Shown here piece by piece: positions 1-9,968 of a stretch of 64,000 nucleotides of DNA. The stretch spans positions 3,658,001 through 3,722,000 of the forward strand of contig CM033402.1 in the NCBI GenBank assembly GCA_019426215.1. Reading direction: 5' to 3'. The first letter of the stretch is position 1. The number at the start of each line of letters is the position of its first letter. Position numbers and translations under genes: made by a program. The notes beneath the pieces are model-generated. The model was given only the letters and a program-made list of their open reading frames with translations, searched no databases and was not told where the DNA came from. Source of the DNA: Buddleja alternifolia (Eukaryota > Streptophyta > Magnoliopsida > Lamiales > Scrophulariaceae).

Positions 1-2
1 CA

Positions 3-233
3 CTTTATAGTGATAGTCAAAGTGCCATTTGTTTGGCAAAGAATCCGGTGTTTCACTCAAGGACGAAACATATTCAATTGAAGTATCATCATATTCGAGA
101 GATGATAGATGATAAGACTTTGGAATTGAAAAAGATTTTGGGTGCAAAGAATCCGGCAGACATGTTGACAAAGGGGGTTACCACCGAGAAACTGAGGTTT
201 TGCATGGCCTCAGTGGGCCTCGAGTTTCTGTGA
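3..233 (+). CDS. copia retrotransposon pol, RNase H C-terminus (partial, runs off left edge)
   Basis: This is the last part of a Ty1/copia polyprotein. The open frame enters from the left edge with the typical RNase H reading YSDSQSAICLAKNP, continues through SRTKHI and the (A)DMLTKG motif, and ends at TGA 231-233. RNase H removes the RNA strand during reverse transcription. The frame has no stop before its natural end, so this part is not visibly decayed. The rest of pol, gag and the 5' LTR lie outside the window, so whether the element is intact cannot be judged. A purine-rich tract and the 3' LTR follow directly. Confidence 0.9.
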   Translation, partial: LYSDSQSAICLAKNPVFHSRTKHIQLKYHHIREMIDDKTLELKKILGAKNPADMLTKGVTTEKLRFCMASVGLEFL

Positions 234-249
234 AGAGGAGGCCGACTTT

Positions 250-801
250 TGCTAGAGAGAGAGTGCATTAAATTGGAGGGAGAAGAGATTGTGTCTTCAA
301 CTTTGAGTTTGATCTCCAAGTGGGAGATTGATGGGTTTTTTGTGGAGAAACAAATCAAAAGAAAGAGAAAAGAGGTGGTATCATCTTTGGCCTTTGGAAG
401 AGGTGGTATTATCTTTGGCCTTTGGAAGAGGTGGTATCATCTTTGGCCTTTGAAAGCTCATAAGAGCTTTGCCCTTTGAAAAAAAGGTTGATGACCCCTA
501 TGGTTGTAAGGGTTGTTTAGATGCCTAGGGGGCAAATGGGCTCCTATAAATAAGAGCTCTCTTGCTCATTTCTAGACACATCAACCAAAGAGAGCAAGAA
601 AGAGTAGAGCATAAGAGTGAATATAGTTGAGATATATACACTCTCAATCTCTTGTAATCGTTTTTTCTCTCATATAAATAAAATCTCTCTAGCATAGGTC
701 CGTGGACGTAGGCAATTTGCCGAACCACGTAAATCGTTGTCTTGTTTTCTAGCGTTCATTTTTTCACTTTTAAGTTCGTTTATGCGCGTTGATTCCTAAC
801 A
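250..801 (+). mobile_element. 3' LTR of the left-edge copia element
   Basis: The purine-rich AAGAGGAGG just after the pol stop fits a polypurine tract. The LTR probably starts with TG at about 250 (uncertain by a few bases) and ends with CA at 801. Inside are a TATA box (TATAAATA at 545-552), a CT-rich stretch and the GTGGACGTAGGCAATTTGCC segment common in copia LTR ends. About three tandem copies of a 27-bp unit lie at 371-452. Directly after the LTR, host sequence ATTGAGG resumes; it matches the uninterrupted second copy of the host repeat near 3875, which fixes the right boundary. Confidence 0.75.
371..452. repeat. 27-bp tandem repeat inside copia LTR, about 3 copies
   Basis: The unit begins GAGGTGGTATCATC and ends in CTTTGGCCTTTGGAA. 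The second copy differs by one base (TATTATC). A fourth, decayed unit may follow near 452-478. Confidence 0.8.
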
Positions 802-915
802 ATTGAGGGGGGGGGGGGTGCAAAAATAGATATTTTGAAAATTTTATGGGTAGTAATGAAAAAAAAAATTGAGGGGGGCGGTGGCATCCTCCAGCCCCTC
901 CCGGCTCCGTCCCTG
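802..915. mobile_element. hAT-type MITE, right part (interrupted on the left by copia)
   Basis: The right terminus GGCTCCGTCCCTG ends at 915 and is followed by TAGATGAT (916-923), the same 8-bp target duplication that flanks the complete copy at 3679-4050. The left part is cut off by the copia LTR ending at 801. It has one of the internal ~75-bp units, where the complete copy has two. Confidence 0.8.
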
Positions 916-1168
916 TAGATGATAAGTATACATCTTTGATATCTATGGCGTATCTCATGGTTTATTCGTTGTTTACATCTTTTTACTGAGTTTTCTCCAT
1001 GATTCTTAGCCCAATTCTATAGATCCGTATATTGCCTACAAAGTTGATTGAAGCTTGAATTCGAATAGCTTCGTTAAAGTGTGATTTTGTAACTTTTCCT
1101 GCTAACTGAGAAATAAAGATTTCGAATTTTAATCTATAGGATAATACTTGCTCTCATGTTTCATAGTA
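802..1168. repeat. duplicated block A, copy 1
   Basis: From the MITE to about 1168 this stretch matches 3875-4303 almost base for base (for example TAGATGATAAGTATACATC followed by about 240 bp). The match stops abruptly at 1168/4303, where block B begins in this copy. It looks like an intron or upstream part of the AT-hook gene that follows. Confidence 0.85.
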
Positions 1169-2225
1169 TTATTATTTATTGTCAAGGTGCTCACAAATTC
1201 AACATTTATCTTAGTCATCATTGTAGTGCTTTTTCATCTATTCCATGCACGGTAGCTGCATCTGCCTTTGCTCGGCATAGAAAGATCATGTGTCTTCGTT
1301 TGATAATATTCTAGAGCAAAGATAATCGTTGCAGGGAGTTCTAGTCCAGACTGGTCGAGTGAATTACACTTGTCATGTGATTGTTATTACACTAGTGTTG
1401 CAGTTGGTTGTGTGACATAACCTGATGCTATAAATCCTTGTGCTTTTCTCCCCACAGAATTGTCGTTTTATATTCGTTAGTTACTATTAACATCAATTTT
1501 TGTGATTTTGCTTGGCAGAAAAATCAATAACTTGTTTGATATCTCAAGGTTTAAGAATATAACAATGGGAAGGGTCAAAGCAAAAGGAAAGAAGCTATCT
1601 TTGACTATGAATAACCATGACGATCAAGGGAGTGGTGAGGAAGAAAGAATCCCTACACAGAAGAGAAGGGGAAGACCACAAAAACCACTTAAAGATGATA
1701 TAGATGATGATGAAGCTCAAAAAATCGAGGATGAAGACAGCGAAGACGTGAAAAATAAAAGTTTGACACAAAATGTGAAAAAACGAAAACGAAATGTCCA
1801 AGTGAAGGAGAAAGTTGATTTGGTGAAAGAAGAGAATGCAAATGGGATTAGATTAAGCTCTGAGGAGACGAATAGATCGAACGGGTTCAGACAAAATGGA
1901 AATAGGCGAAAGAATAAACCTCGTAGAGCTGCTGAAGCAGTTGTTGAGTGCAACTGAGAGCTTTAGTCTATCTTTTCCTTGTGTTGTTCTTGCATTATTT
2001 GCTTCTCATTTTTTTGCATCATTGTATTTGGAATTCAATTTGTTACTTTTGGATTTGGTGATCATACTTGTATTGATCTTCAATGTTGCCATAATTTGTA
2101 AGACATCAGTATCCCTTGTGGTGACAATGATATATTTTTTGATATTCAGATGATTGTTTTATTATTATTATTAATAATAATTGGTTCGTGAATTTTAATG
2201 AGAAAACTGCAAGAAAAGTCTTTAT
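1168..2225 (+). repeat. duplicated block B, copy 1 (carries AT-hook gene)
   Basis: This matches 9969-10985 with scattered substitutions and one coding deletion in the other copy. Both copies keep the intronic TTGCTTGGCAG acceptor upstream of the ORF and 3' flanking DNA past the stop, so this was DNA-level duplication and not retroposition. Both end near a TTA/TAA microsatellite. Confidence 0.9.
1565..1957 (+). CDS. small basic/acidic plant protein with AT-hook-like RRGRPQKP motif
   Basis: The predicted protein has 130 residues. The start is ATG 1565, preceded by AACA and following a probable 3' splice site (TTGGCAG, 1513-1519), so this looks like the last exon with a 5'-UTR intron. Seen: an N-terminal MGRVKAKGKK, the AT-hook core RRGRPQKP (residues about 37-44), an acidic stretch rich in D/E, a basic KKRKRN patch, and a C-terminal NRRKNKPRRA tail. 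From memory it resembles a conserved plant-specific family of about 140 residues with no assigned function. AT-hook motifs bind the minor groove of AT-rich DNA, so a nuclear role is an inference. The second, shorter copy is at 10363-10713. Confidence 0.7.
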   Translation: MGRVKAKGKKLSLTMNNHDDQGSGEEERIPTQKRRGRPQKPLKDDIDDDEAQKIEDEDSEDVKNKSLTQNVKKRKRNVQVKEKVDLVKEENANGIRLSSEETNRSNGFRQNGNRRKNKPRRAAEAVVECN

Positions 2226-2732
2226 TGTATTTTGCAATTTGAAATATTCTATACGTATTATATTTATATCTTTGTATCTGTATCAGTACATTATAGTCTC
2301 GAAGCTATAAGCAATGGATGAAAAAATATATGATGCCATTAATAACAGAATTTTCTGAGATTACGGCTATTATAGTAACACACTTGTCACGCATCTGTGC
2401 ATATAACAGAAGATTTGAATTGATTTGTATGGTAAGATATCTACGAAATACGAATATTAAATAGCTTTGATCCAGCAATAAAGGAAAATCAAGCATGATG
2501 ACTAGGACATATATATAGATTTTAAAGCGGAAACACAAAAATATTATCACAGTATAATATAATCGTGACAACAATTAATTGTCATCAATAAGAAATATGC
2601 GAGTATAATATTGGATTATTGGTAAATTTCACACGTCGTACTTAGTTGTTGGTATAAACGTTTGTTAAGTTACCCCTTTATTTAATATATTCGCAACTCC
2701 ATTCCATTTATCATCAAAAAGTTTGTTTGGAA
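2226..2732. other. AT-rich intergenic DNA
   Basis: I see no gene, RNA or clear repeat here. The reverse-strand open frame at 2305-2574 is low-complexity and unlike any protein I recognise. Confidence 0.5.
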
Positions 2733-2900
2733 ATGGTTTTCTTTAGTTTTACATCTCTGAAGGCGGATAACCTACTTGGTTGGTTTGCGGTTTTTATAAT
2801 TCTATGCCTAATGATAATAGCTATATATTTTATCATCAGGCGAAGAAGAAGAGAAGAGAAGGAAATTGAAACGAAAACGGTGGTGGAACAGGAAGCATGA
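2733..2900 (+). CDS. possible small single-pass membrane protein (55 aa)
   Basis: ATG 2733 opens a 55-codon frame ending TGA 2898-2900. The layout is coherent: a short N-terminus, a hydrophobic helix at about residues 14-35 (WFAVFIILCLMIIAIYFII), then RRRRR as a positive-inside stop-transfer, then a charged tail EEKEIETKTVVEQEA. That matches a type-III/tail-orientation small membrane protein better than a chance ORF in AT-rich DNA. I do not recognise a family. It lies between the two AT-hook/MITE repeat blocks, and whether it is transcribed is unknown. Confidence 0.35.
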   Translation: MVFFSFTSLKADNLLGWFAVFIILCLMIIAIYFIIRRRRREEKEIETKTVVEQEA

Positions 2901-3670
2901 TTGATTTCCTTAATTTCAGAATGCTTTTAGTCAGTCAGTTATACTAAAATTTGTGTGACAAAAATAGTCTAGTTTTACAATAAATGATGATTTCATCTAA
3001 TACAAGTATATGCATCTCGATAATCCTTTGATAACCTTGTAATATGTTACTCTGTTAATTAAAAGATTATTATTATTTATTTATTGATAGTTTCGGATTC
3101 TCGCTTATCATATTAACCAGTTCTTTCATCCTAGCTCCTTTCCAAAAAAAAAAAAAAAAAAATCTCATATTCTACACTAATCTGATTATCTATATGGTCC
3201 TTATTTGTCCTTGTCAAATGACAAAAGGGATGAATTTTCTTACCGGTTTATATATAATATTAGGGTAAATTATATAAACGAGACCCTGTTATGAAAAACA
3301 TTTCGAATTTTGAAAAATTACTATAATTTTTCGTGTCAATACAAACATACAATAATTTCATATTATTCTATCTAGCTTGATTTGAATGTTGCATTTCATG
3401 GTTCGTTCTTTTTAGGTGTCCTTTATTGTAATGTGAATGTGTTCATAAGCAAACTCTCTCAATACTCCAGAGGATTGAAATTGAAATCGCCTAGATGCTT
3501 TGTCGAGAATTATGTATTAACTTCCAAATAGCGATCTTTCAGTGAGTATAGCTTTGTTTTATGAGACATTCAACAGATTCCAGAGTGTTTTCTGGTCTGA
3601 AAAAAATGTGATGATATTTGAGTTGAGATGTTTGCTACGTTTCCAGTCGAAACGTTTAGTTGCTTGTGCA
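2901..3670. other. intergenic, no gene seen
   Basis: AT-rich DNA with an A-run at about 3146-3162. The part from about 3400 has more even composition and may belong to the ancestral locus into which the MITE inserted. Confidence 0.5.
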
Positions 3671-3678
3671 TAGATGAT

Positions 3679-4050
3679 CAGGGACGGAGCCAGGATTTTT
3701 AGCGGGGGGGCGAGATTGTTGTGATATAACTATACATTTTTTTTTTGCCAAATAGACGAAGGATTCAAGGGGGGTGCCCCCCGCGGTACGGTACGCTATA
3801 TTTATGGAGAGAAATCTAATAAGGAACTAGGTACAATTACAATAAATATGAATAATATAGAGGATAATTATGTCATTGAGGAGGGGGTGCAAAAATAGAT
3901 ATTTTGAAAATTTTATGGGTAGTAATGAAAAAAAAAATTTGAGGGGGGGCAAAACTGGATATTTTGAAAATTTTATAGGTAGTAATAATAATAATAAAAA
4001 TTTGAGGGGGGCGGTGGCATCCTCCACCCCCCCCCCCGGCTCCGTCCCTG
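3679..4050. mobile_element. complete hAT-type MITE, 372 bp
   Basis: The element has terminal inverted repeats CAGGGACGGAGCC and GGCTCCGTCCCTG and is flanked by a perfect 8-bp target site duplication TAGATGAT (3671-3678 and 4051-4058). The 8-bp TSD and CAGGG terminus point to the hAT superfamily. It has no coding capacity. Inside are G-rich runs and two tandem copies of a ~75-bp unit (TGCAAAA...ATTTTGAAAATTTTAT). The same insertion is present in copy 1 of block A. Confidence 0.92.
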
Positions 4051-4303
4051 TAGATGATAAGTATACATCTTTGATATCTATGGCGTATCTCATGGTTTAT
4101 TCGTTGTTTACATCTTTTTACTGGGTTTTCTCCATGATTCTTAGCCCAATTCTATAGATCCGTATATTGCCTACAAAGTTGATTGAAGCTTGAATTCGAA
4201 TAGCTTCGTTAAAGTGTGATTTTGTAACTTTTCCTGCTAACTGAGAAATAAAGATTTCGAATTTTAATCTATAGGATAATACTTGCTCTCATGTTTCGTA
4301 GTA
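3875..4303. repeat. duplicated block A, copy 2
   Basis: This matches 802-1168, including the MITE right half and TSD. After 4303 the sequence diverges completely, so block B is absent here. Confidence 0.85.
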
Positions 4304-4700
4304 CTAGTAAAATGCATGCGCAACATTTGTTTTAGTTTTTAGCATGGGACTTCGTATAATATAGCAATAAGCTATAGGCATATATAAATAAACAAAGTTT
4401 ATAGTTGTAAGATAAAAAATTGTAATTTATAAAAAAATTCATGTTAATGGAATATTTTTAAATTTAGTTTATTTAATAACATAAATATTTAGCTTTTGTT
4501 TTATGTTTGTATTATTATTAGAAAAACATTTAACTTGATAGCCAACGTGAAATCAAACTATACTGAAGAATATTGATCAAAGAATAATATATGGTATGTT
4601 CTAACTTGATTAAAATATTACACAATTCAATTAAATCACTTATAAATATTGTTCTTTTACATAATAATATCTCACTTGAAAGATTTTAATCTCTATGATA
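4304..4700. other. AT-rich intergenic DNA
   Basis: No gene or structured repeat seen. Confidence 0.5.
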
Positions 4701-5044
4701 GGGAAAATTTCATTTCTAGTTTTGTAGGACTTCACCAATTTTAGATTTAGTCCCATTGAAATTTATCAGTTGCACTTTTGGTCTCATAGGACTCAAAAAG
4801 TTGCACTTTGGTCGCAACTGACAAAGAATGGATGGGGAAAAAAGGCAAGTGTCATACATGCACCATTATCTCAGATGAATTTTGTGACAGTGCATGTATG
4901 ACACTTGTCATTGTCCATCCATTTTTTTACGGATGAGACCAAAAGTATTATTCCAGTCTTATGAGACCAAAATGCAATTGAAATTTCAATTGAACTAAAT
5001 CTGAAATGGGCAAAATCCTATGGAACCAAAATTAAAGTTTTCTC
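4701..5044. mobile_element. foldback MITE (GGGAAAA...TTTTCTC family)
   Basis: The two ends are inverted repeats: left GGGAAAATTTCATTTCTAG, right GGGCAAAATCC...AAAGTTTTCTC, with phrases such as 'TTTTGGTCTCATAGGAC' and their complements on both arms. The centre is a second inverted pair around CAAGTGTCATACATGCAC / GTGCATGTATGACACTTG. Related arms occur at 28767-29571, 44030-44785, 47117-47416 and 59740-59870. No clear target duplication was found. Confidence 0.7.
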
Positions 5045-6649
5045 TTCCATTATATATCATAGGTAATAAAACGATTCAAATACTTAAGAGAAGACATGAT
5101 TTAGTTGTCATTAATTGTTTTTGATTTATTCTTGCACCAACTACTTGCATTCTTATTATTGTTAGATTTTTGATTGATTTTCTTCCTAATTATTTGTTCT
5201 TATAATTTGCAGTTTAATAGTAATTTATTGAATCATTTTGTAAATCCTCATTTTTTCGCTATGGTAACTTTTCTTAATCATCCCATTAATTTAGTTTTTG
5301 TTGAAATCTTGTTTGCATTTAAATTATGGCGCAATCCTATAGTTTTCATGAATTTAGGATTTTCATGTTTCTTTTTCTCATATATATACACCATGTAGAC
5401 ATTTGTGAATAAACTTTTTTTATAGATCTTTAATTCTAAAAAGAATTTAATTGCATTAAAGTATTTGGAACATTTAATTTTAATTAAGAAAAACCAATTC
5501 TTTTCATTAAGCTAATATGAGATTACTAAATATTATATACATCGTTATTTTTTTTTACATCAAAATGTTAATATAAATTATATTCGCCGTGTCATCTACT
5601 ACTTAATATCATTATATAAATATTTAATGATTCACATCATTCATACATGAGTAGACATAAAACACGTGTTTTGAGTTGTCACTCTTCTAAAATTTGTAGA
5701 AAAGTTTTTTAAGAAATAAACGTTGAAGGTACTAACTAAACATTGGAAAAAAATTGGTTCCAAAAAAGTGCCGGAGAAATACATAAAATCAATTACTACT
5801 ATGTAAACTTATATATATATATATATATTAATCATTATCACAGTATTATTAAATAATATCCAATTAAAAATTGCATATGCAAAATTACTTATGACTTATG
5901 AGTAAATACAATAAACAACATGACTCATGATTTCTTATAGTAGTGCATATAATGAACGACATTAATGTCTTTAAGAGGCTAGTATAAATCAATAATAAAT
6001 CCGAACAATTTATTTACTTAGTTCATCTTGTTTTTGTTTCCTAACATAATATTCATATATACATGATTATTTTATTTTAATCTCCATAAAAAAATACAAA
6101 TCATCTCCTATCATTCATACTTTCATAATAACTATAGACTAAATAGAGTAAATACATGAAGAAAGAAGAGCAACTGAAATAAACCAACATCCTATAAATG
6201 TCATATCTATACATTAAAGAAAAAATTGGGACTCGTGTGCACAATATGCACACGACACCTATGAACCCTTATATCTATTCTCACATGATAGTAGAAGTTT
6301 ATAAATACTCAAGAGCCACTTAAATCTTAAATAAGCACAAAACAGTAATGATGTACAACAATTTTTTAAAATTTGAGCTTGGTATTATAGTGTTCACGAA
6401 TCAAACACAAATCAAATTCTAATAATCTCTTAGAGCCTACTATATATTAATGTATTATGATTATTGTTCAACATTCTTAATTCCCGGACCTCCTAAGAAC
6501 CACAACCTTATTTGCTATTAGAATATGCCCTGAACTTTTTTGGTAATCAACTAAACACATAAGTCCATCTTATGTAATATTTACATCAATGGAAAAATCA
6601 AACTTTTGTGTAGGATTTCATACCATATATAAAAAAATTTGATATTTTA
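5045..6649. other. AT-rich intergenic DNA
   Basis: No gene recognised. It contains a (TA)n run at 5810-5829. Confidence 0.5.
5810..5829. repeat. (TA)n microsatellite
   Basis: About 20 bp of alternating TA. Confidence 0.9.
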
Positions 6650-7039
6650 TCATCTTTGGCTATGGATAGCAGCTTGAATTGCATCCTGCAGTTCTTCGTT
6701 TGATCTATAACTTTTTATAGTAGGAGCAACATTTCCACTTGCAATCAAAAGCCAACTATTTTTAGCAAAAGCACTCATTGAAGTTGGAGTTGAGATGAAT
6801 TCATGATTCTTAATTTTCAGTTTCAAGTTCCTCAAAAACAAATCATTGTGCTGGAATTCAAAATCTATTCTCTTATTCCTCACAAAACTTAAAAATGGTT
6901 TAACCAATCTCATGCACCTCTTGCCAATACATCCTTCGGCGAATTTGAATATCCTTCTCTGCCCCTGTTCATGATCTTCACCGCTTATTTCTATTTTGTC
7001 AATTAAAATGGGACATTCTTCTTGGAACAAAGGAATAAC
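6650..7039 (-). pseudogene. relic of a membrane-associated kinase regulator (MAKR/BKI1-like) C-terminus
   Basis: The minus-strand open stretch reads IGKRCMRLVKPFLSFVRNKR, comparable to the conserved RKYLKLIKPLYVRVSKRY region of plant MAKR/BKI1-related proteins. It then has LLIASGNVAPT followed by NEELQDAIQAAIHSQR, comparable to the family's closing EELQ.AIQAAIAHCK motif. In the family this tail binds receptor kinases at the plasma membrane. There is no ATG for this frame (an upstream TAA closes it), the final motif lacks a residue and ends early in TGA 6650-6652, and no upstream exon is visible. I therefore call it a decayed fragment. Family assignment is from memory of the motifs. Confidence 0.5.
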
Positions 7040-7611
7040 TTATTTAAAAGTGAATTAAAATTTTTATATTTCTCATTAAACCAAAAAAATTATTTGGTCT
7101 AAAGAAAAGTTGGTGGGAATACATAAAATTATATATATGTGTGTGTATATACATATCAATCATTTTCACAAAAATATTAAATAATATTTAATTAAGAAAA
7201 TGAGATATAAAATTATGTATGAATAAATACAATGAACAACATGGCTCATTTAATTTATTGTAATATTGTATCCAATGAACAACTTCATGAAATGGACATT
7301 GAAAGCTTATTTCTCATGTTAATTAACAATATATTGGAAATATATATATATATATATATATATTTGTGTAATTTTTTTTTTGGTGGGTGTGATGGGGTTC
7401 TCGAGTTATATAGACTATAATGGATCTAGTGGAAAAGCCTATGACATTAACGAATAAGCAAGGCTTATGTTTTCAAAAGGCTAGATTAGATTTAACTATA
7501 AATATAAGCAATTTATTTATAATAATCTTTTTTTTAGCATAATATTCACATAGGATATTTTAGTCACTACAAAAAAGTTACGGAATGTAAATCATCCCAT
7601 AACATTCACAG

Positions 7612-7654
<43 letters not shown>

Positions 7655-8213
7655 ATAGATAAAGTTTTTTCTTTCTTTTGCTAATATTATTCAATGTTTG
7701 TGTCCTCTTCTTAAACTCCATTTTATCCTTGCATATTGTTTACCTATTTATGCTTTAAAATATATCTGCATCTGCCTTTTGATCGTTTCGAAATTTTTAA
7801 ACACCTACAGGTGATGATGAACTCAATTCTATAAGTTGAAGTGAACTTTTAATAAACCTAGAAATAGGCTTTATCTGAAGCATAGATCATAGAGATACTA
7901 ACCCCCATTCAGATTGAAATCGTGCAACCCTTAATCGAGCTGAGAGCTCTAGTAGCGCGCGGTTCAGAACTTCCTGTTCAGAAAGAATCTAAATCAACTA
8001 ACATATATCTACCTGATCAGACCTAGACGACCTGCCTGACTTAGATCAGGGTGATCTAGATAGAGAAGAGAGGTCACAATTATAAGGACCTAATAAAAGA
8101 ACTTGCTTTACTGCTCATCATTATACTTAGAGATTAATATTCTATTCTAACTATGCGATTGGGATTCTTTAAATGAAGACCGACATGATTGACTACCTGC
8201 TAGATTTCTACGC
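7040..8213. other. intergenic DNA with microsatellites
   Basis: (TA)n at 7341-7363 and (TTA)n at 7613-7653. From about 7800 to 8130 the composition is more even and may be an old gene or element relic, but I could not identify it on either strand. Confidence 0.5.
7613..7653. repeat. (TTA)n microsatellite
   Basis: About 13 perfect TTA units. Confidence 0.95.
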
Positions 8214-8229
8214 TTTATTAAGCACACAA

Positions 8230-8395
8230 GATCCTCTATTACAAAATGGTATTGCATCTCTTATTGCATTTATTTTATGCATGACAAGTGTAATTTTTTT
8301 TTCTTTAAATATATAATTGATTTAAATTTTGTACACTTGTCATGTACAAAAGTGAATGCAATAGGAGATGCACTATCATTTGTAATAGAGGATCC
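8230..8395. mobile_element. foldback MITE, about 166 bp
   Basis: A long near-perfect hairpin: left arm GATCCTCTATTACAAA...TTGCATCTC..ATTGCATT...CATGACAAGTGTA, with its complement on the right ending GTAATAGAGGATC. TTATTAAG occurs 8-10 bp outside both ends and may be the target duplication with short non-matching termini. It has no coding capacity. Confidence 0.8.
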
Positions 8396-8496
8396 AGATT
8401 ACTTATTAAGGGCAAATGAAAGATGTGGTTAGCTTTCCCCTGCCCGAGCTATACATAAATATAGCCCGCGATACAATGTGCCTTAACGGATTTTTT

Positions 8497-8635
8497 TATG
8501 GTGGACCAGGAGTAACGCTCCTTGTGTCTATCTCTTTCACATACTGAGGTGTACTGTGTGTGGACCCCACAAATAGTTGTGTAAAAGAGATAGATATTAT
8601 GGTATACCTTGAAGTAACACTCCCGATGTACCATA
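8497..8635. mobile_element. palindromic MITE, family B, copy 1
   Basis: The ends TATGGT... and ...ACCATA, with inner arms GTCTATCTCTTTCAC and GTGTAAAAGAGATAGAT, form an inverted repeat around CTGAGGTGTACTGTGTGTGGA. A second copy with the same core is at about 48829-48967. Confidence 0.75.
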
Positions 8636-9004
8636 GAATTATCCGTGCTTTAACTATCACCTAATGCCTTTTGTTTTGTGGCACGCTTCGCCATTCTTTA
8701 TTCGATGAGGGAAATTCCCACATCTATTTTTCACAATTCTCTCTTTTTTACTTAAAAAAAAGAGAATGGGGTAGGGGTAGTCTCCAACTCAGAATAAAAA
8801 AATCAAAATACCCAACTCTAAATCAGAATTAAAAAAATCAAAATAACAAGTTGCCCCACAAATTTCAAGAAAATTAAAAGCTGGTTTATTAATAGGAACA
8901 ATAACGTACTCACAATTCAAACGCATCACACAGAACATTGAAACACTAATCGTAAGAGAAACAAAAGGAGACATGAACTGATTTGCATAATGGGAAGAAA
9001 TCAT
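8636..9004. other. intergenic
   Basis: No gene seen. The stretch 8786-8840 contains a short direct duplication of an AAAAAATCAAAATA motif. Confidence 0.45.
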
Positions 9005-9231
9005 TTAAAGCCTTGAAGAAGATCCCTTAGAGTGATGGATGGCAATATGGTTATAACTTATATGCATAGGGTCAGAAAATCATCCAATATTTCTGTTGTG
9101 CATTGCCTTATGAAAATCTTGCATGCCTCCTTATACATCCCATTATTGAATTTCTCCTTTCCAACCTCTTTCTCAATCCTCGTCATTTCCTGCTCGACCA
9201 CTCTCCCAAATAACTCCTGATTCACCACTCT
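9005..9231 (-). pseudogene. relic of the C-terminal end of malate synthase (glyoxysomal)
   Basis: The minus strand reads RVVNQELFGRVVEQEMTRIE then KEACKIFIRQCT and DDFLTL, the pattern of the last ~75 residues of plant malate synthase. The frame breaks right after DDFLTL. The next frame reads YNHIAIHHSKGSSSRL followed by TAA (9005-9007), so the peroxisomal targeting tripeptide SRL is still visible. Malate synthase makes malate from glyoxylate and acetyl-CoA in the glyoxylate cycle. Only this last part is present; upstream sequence does not continue the family, so it is a truncated, frameshifted relic. An intact gene must exist elsewhere. Confidence 0.75.
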
Positions 9232-9968
9232 CGGGGCGCCTCTAAACTTAGGAGACGAACCACATACTTTAGATTCTCCTTTCCCGTCGACGCCTTCTCA
9301 CTTCACCGACTATGCACACTTGTATGTTCCAATAGTTGGTCAGTTTGTTGTTTAAAACTGTATAGTGGAGTAACCAAAATGAGGATGGAATATATATATA
9401 TAGAGAAGAGGTGTGTGAATGAACCATAATGTGAGTTGAATGGTTCATATTCACAAGGCTCATTCTGTTTAATGATAAATACCACCTAACATATACATTG
9501 AACAATCTTCAATTGATAATACTAACAATTATTTTTCTTTTATAATAATAATTTATTAATATAGGGTCATTTTTGTTTCATCAACATTTGCACACTGAGT
9601 GCCCTTTCCACTGCCCGGGCCACCTGCTCAAGTTTTAAAAAGTTCAGTTAACAATGTATTTGTCATTTAAGGCTATCAAAATTTCAATTATCTTCAACAC
9701 GCAAAGTGTAATATCTATGCCCAGGTTTTTGTAGCAATACATATTCAAATTTGTACATTGGAATGTTTTTCAAACAGCCATTAAGAGTGTCAAAAAATAA
9801 TTAATTACAAGTGCATGCATGATGACAATAATGTATCTTGTTTTCAATATTTTATTTAATATTGTAGGATAAATATTAGAATAGAGTTATTTTGGCCCTA
9901 ACCCAAAAGGTGTAAATCATGTAAATCACCCCAACTCATTCACACTTTTAGAATAGATATAGATATAG
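9232..9968. other. intergenic
   Basis: No gene recognised. The left ~70 bp may continue the malate synthase relic in a decayed form. Confidence 0.45.

Noticed and set aside
7563..7575. CACTACAAAAAA resembling a CACTA transposon terminus
   Set aside because: No matching inverted end or 3-bp target duplication found; the motif is short and AT-rich.
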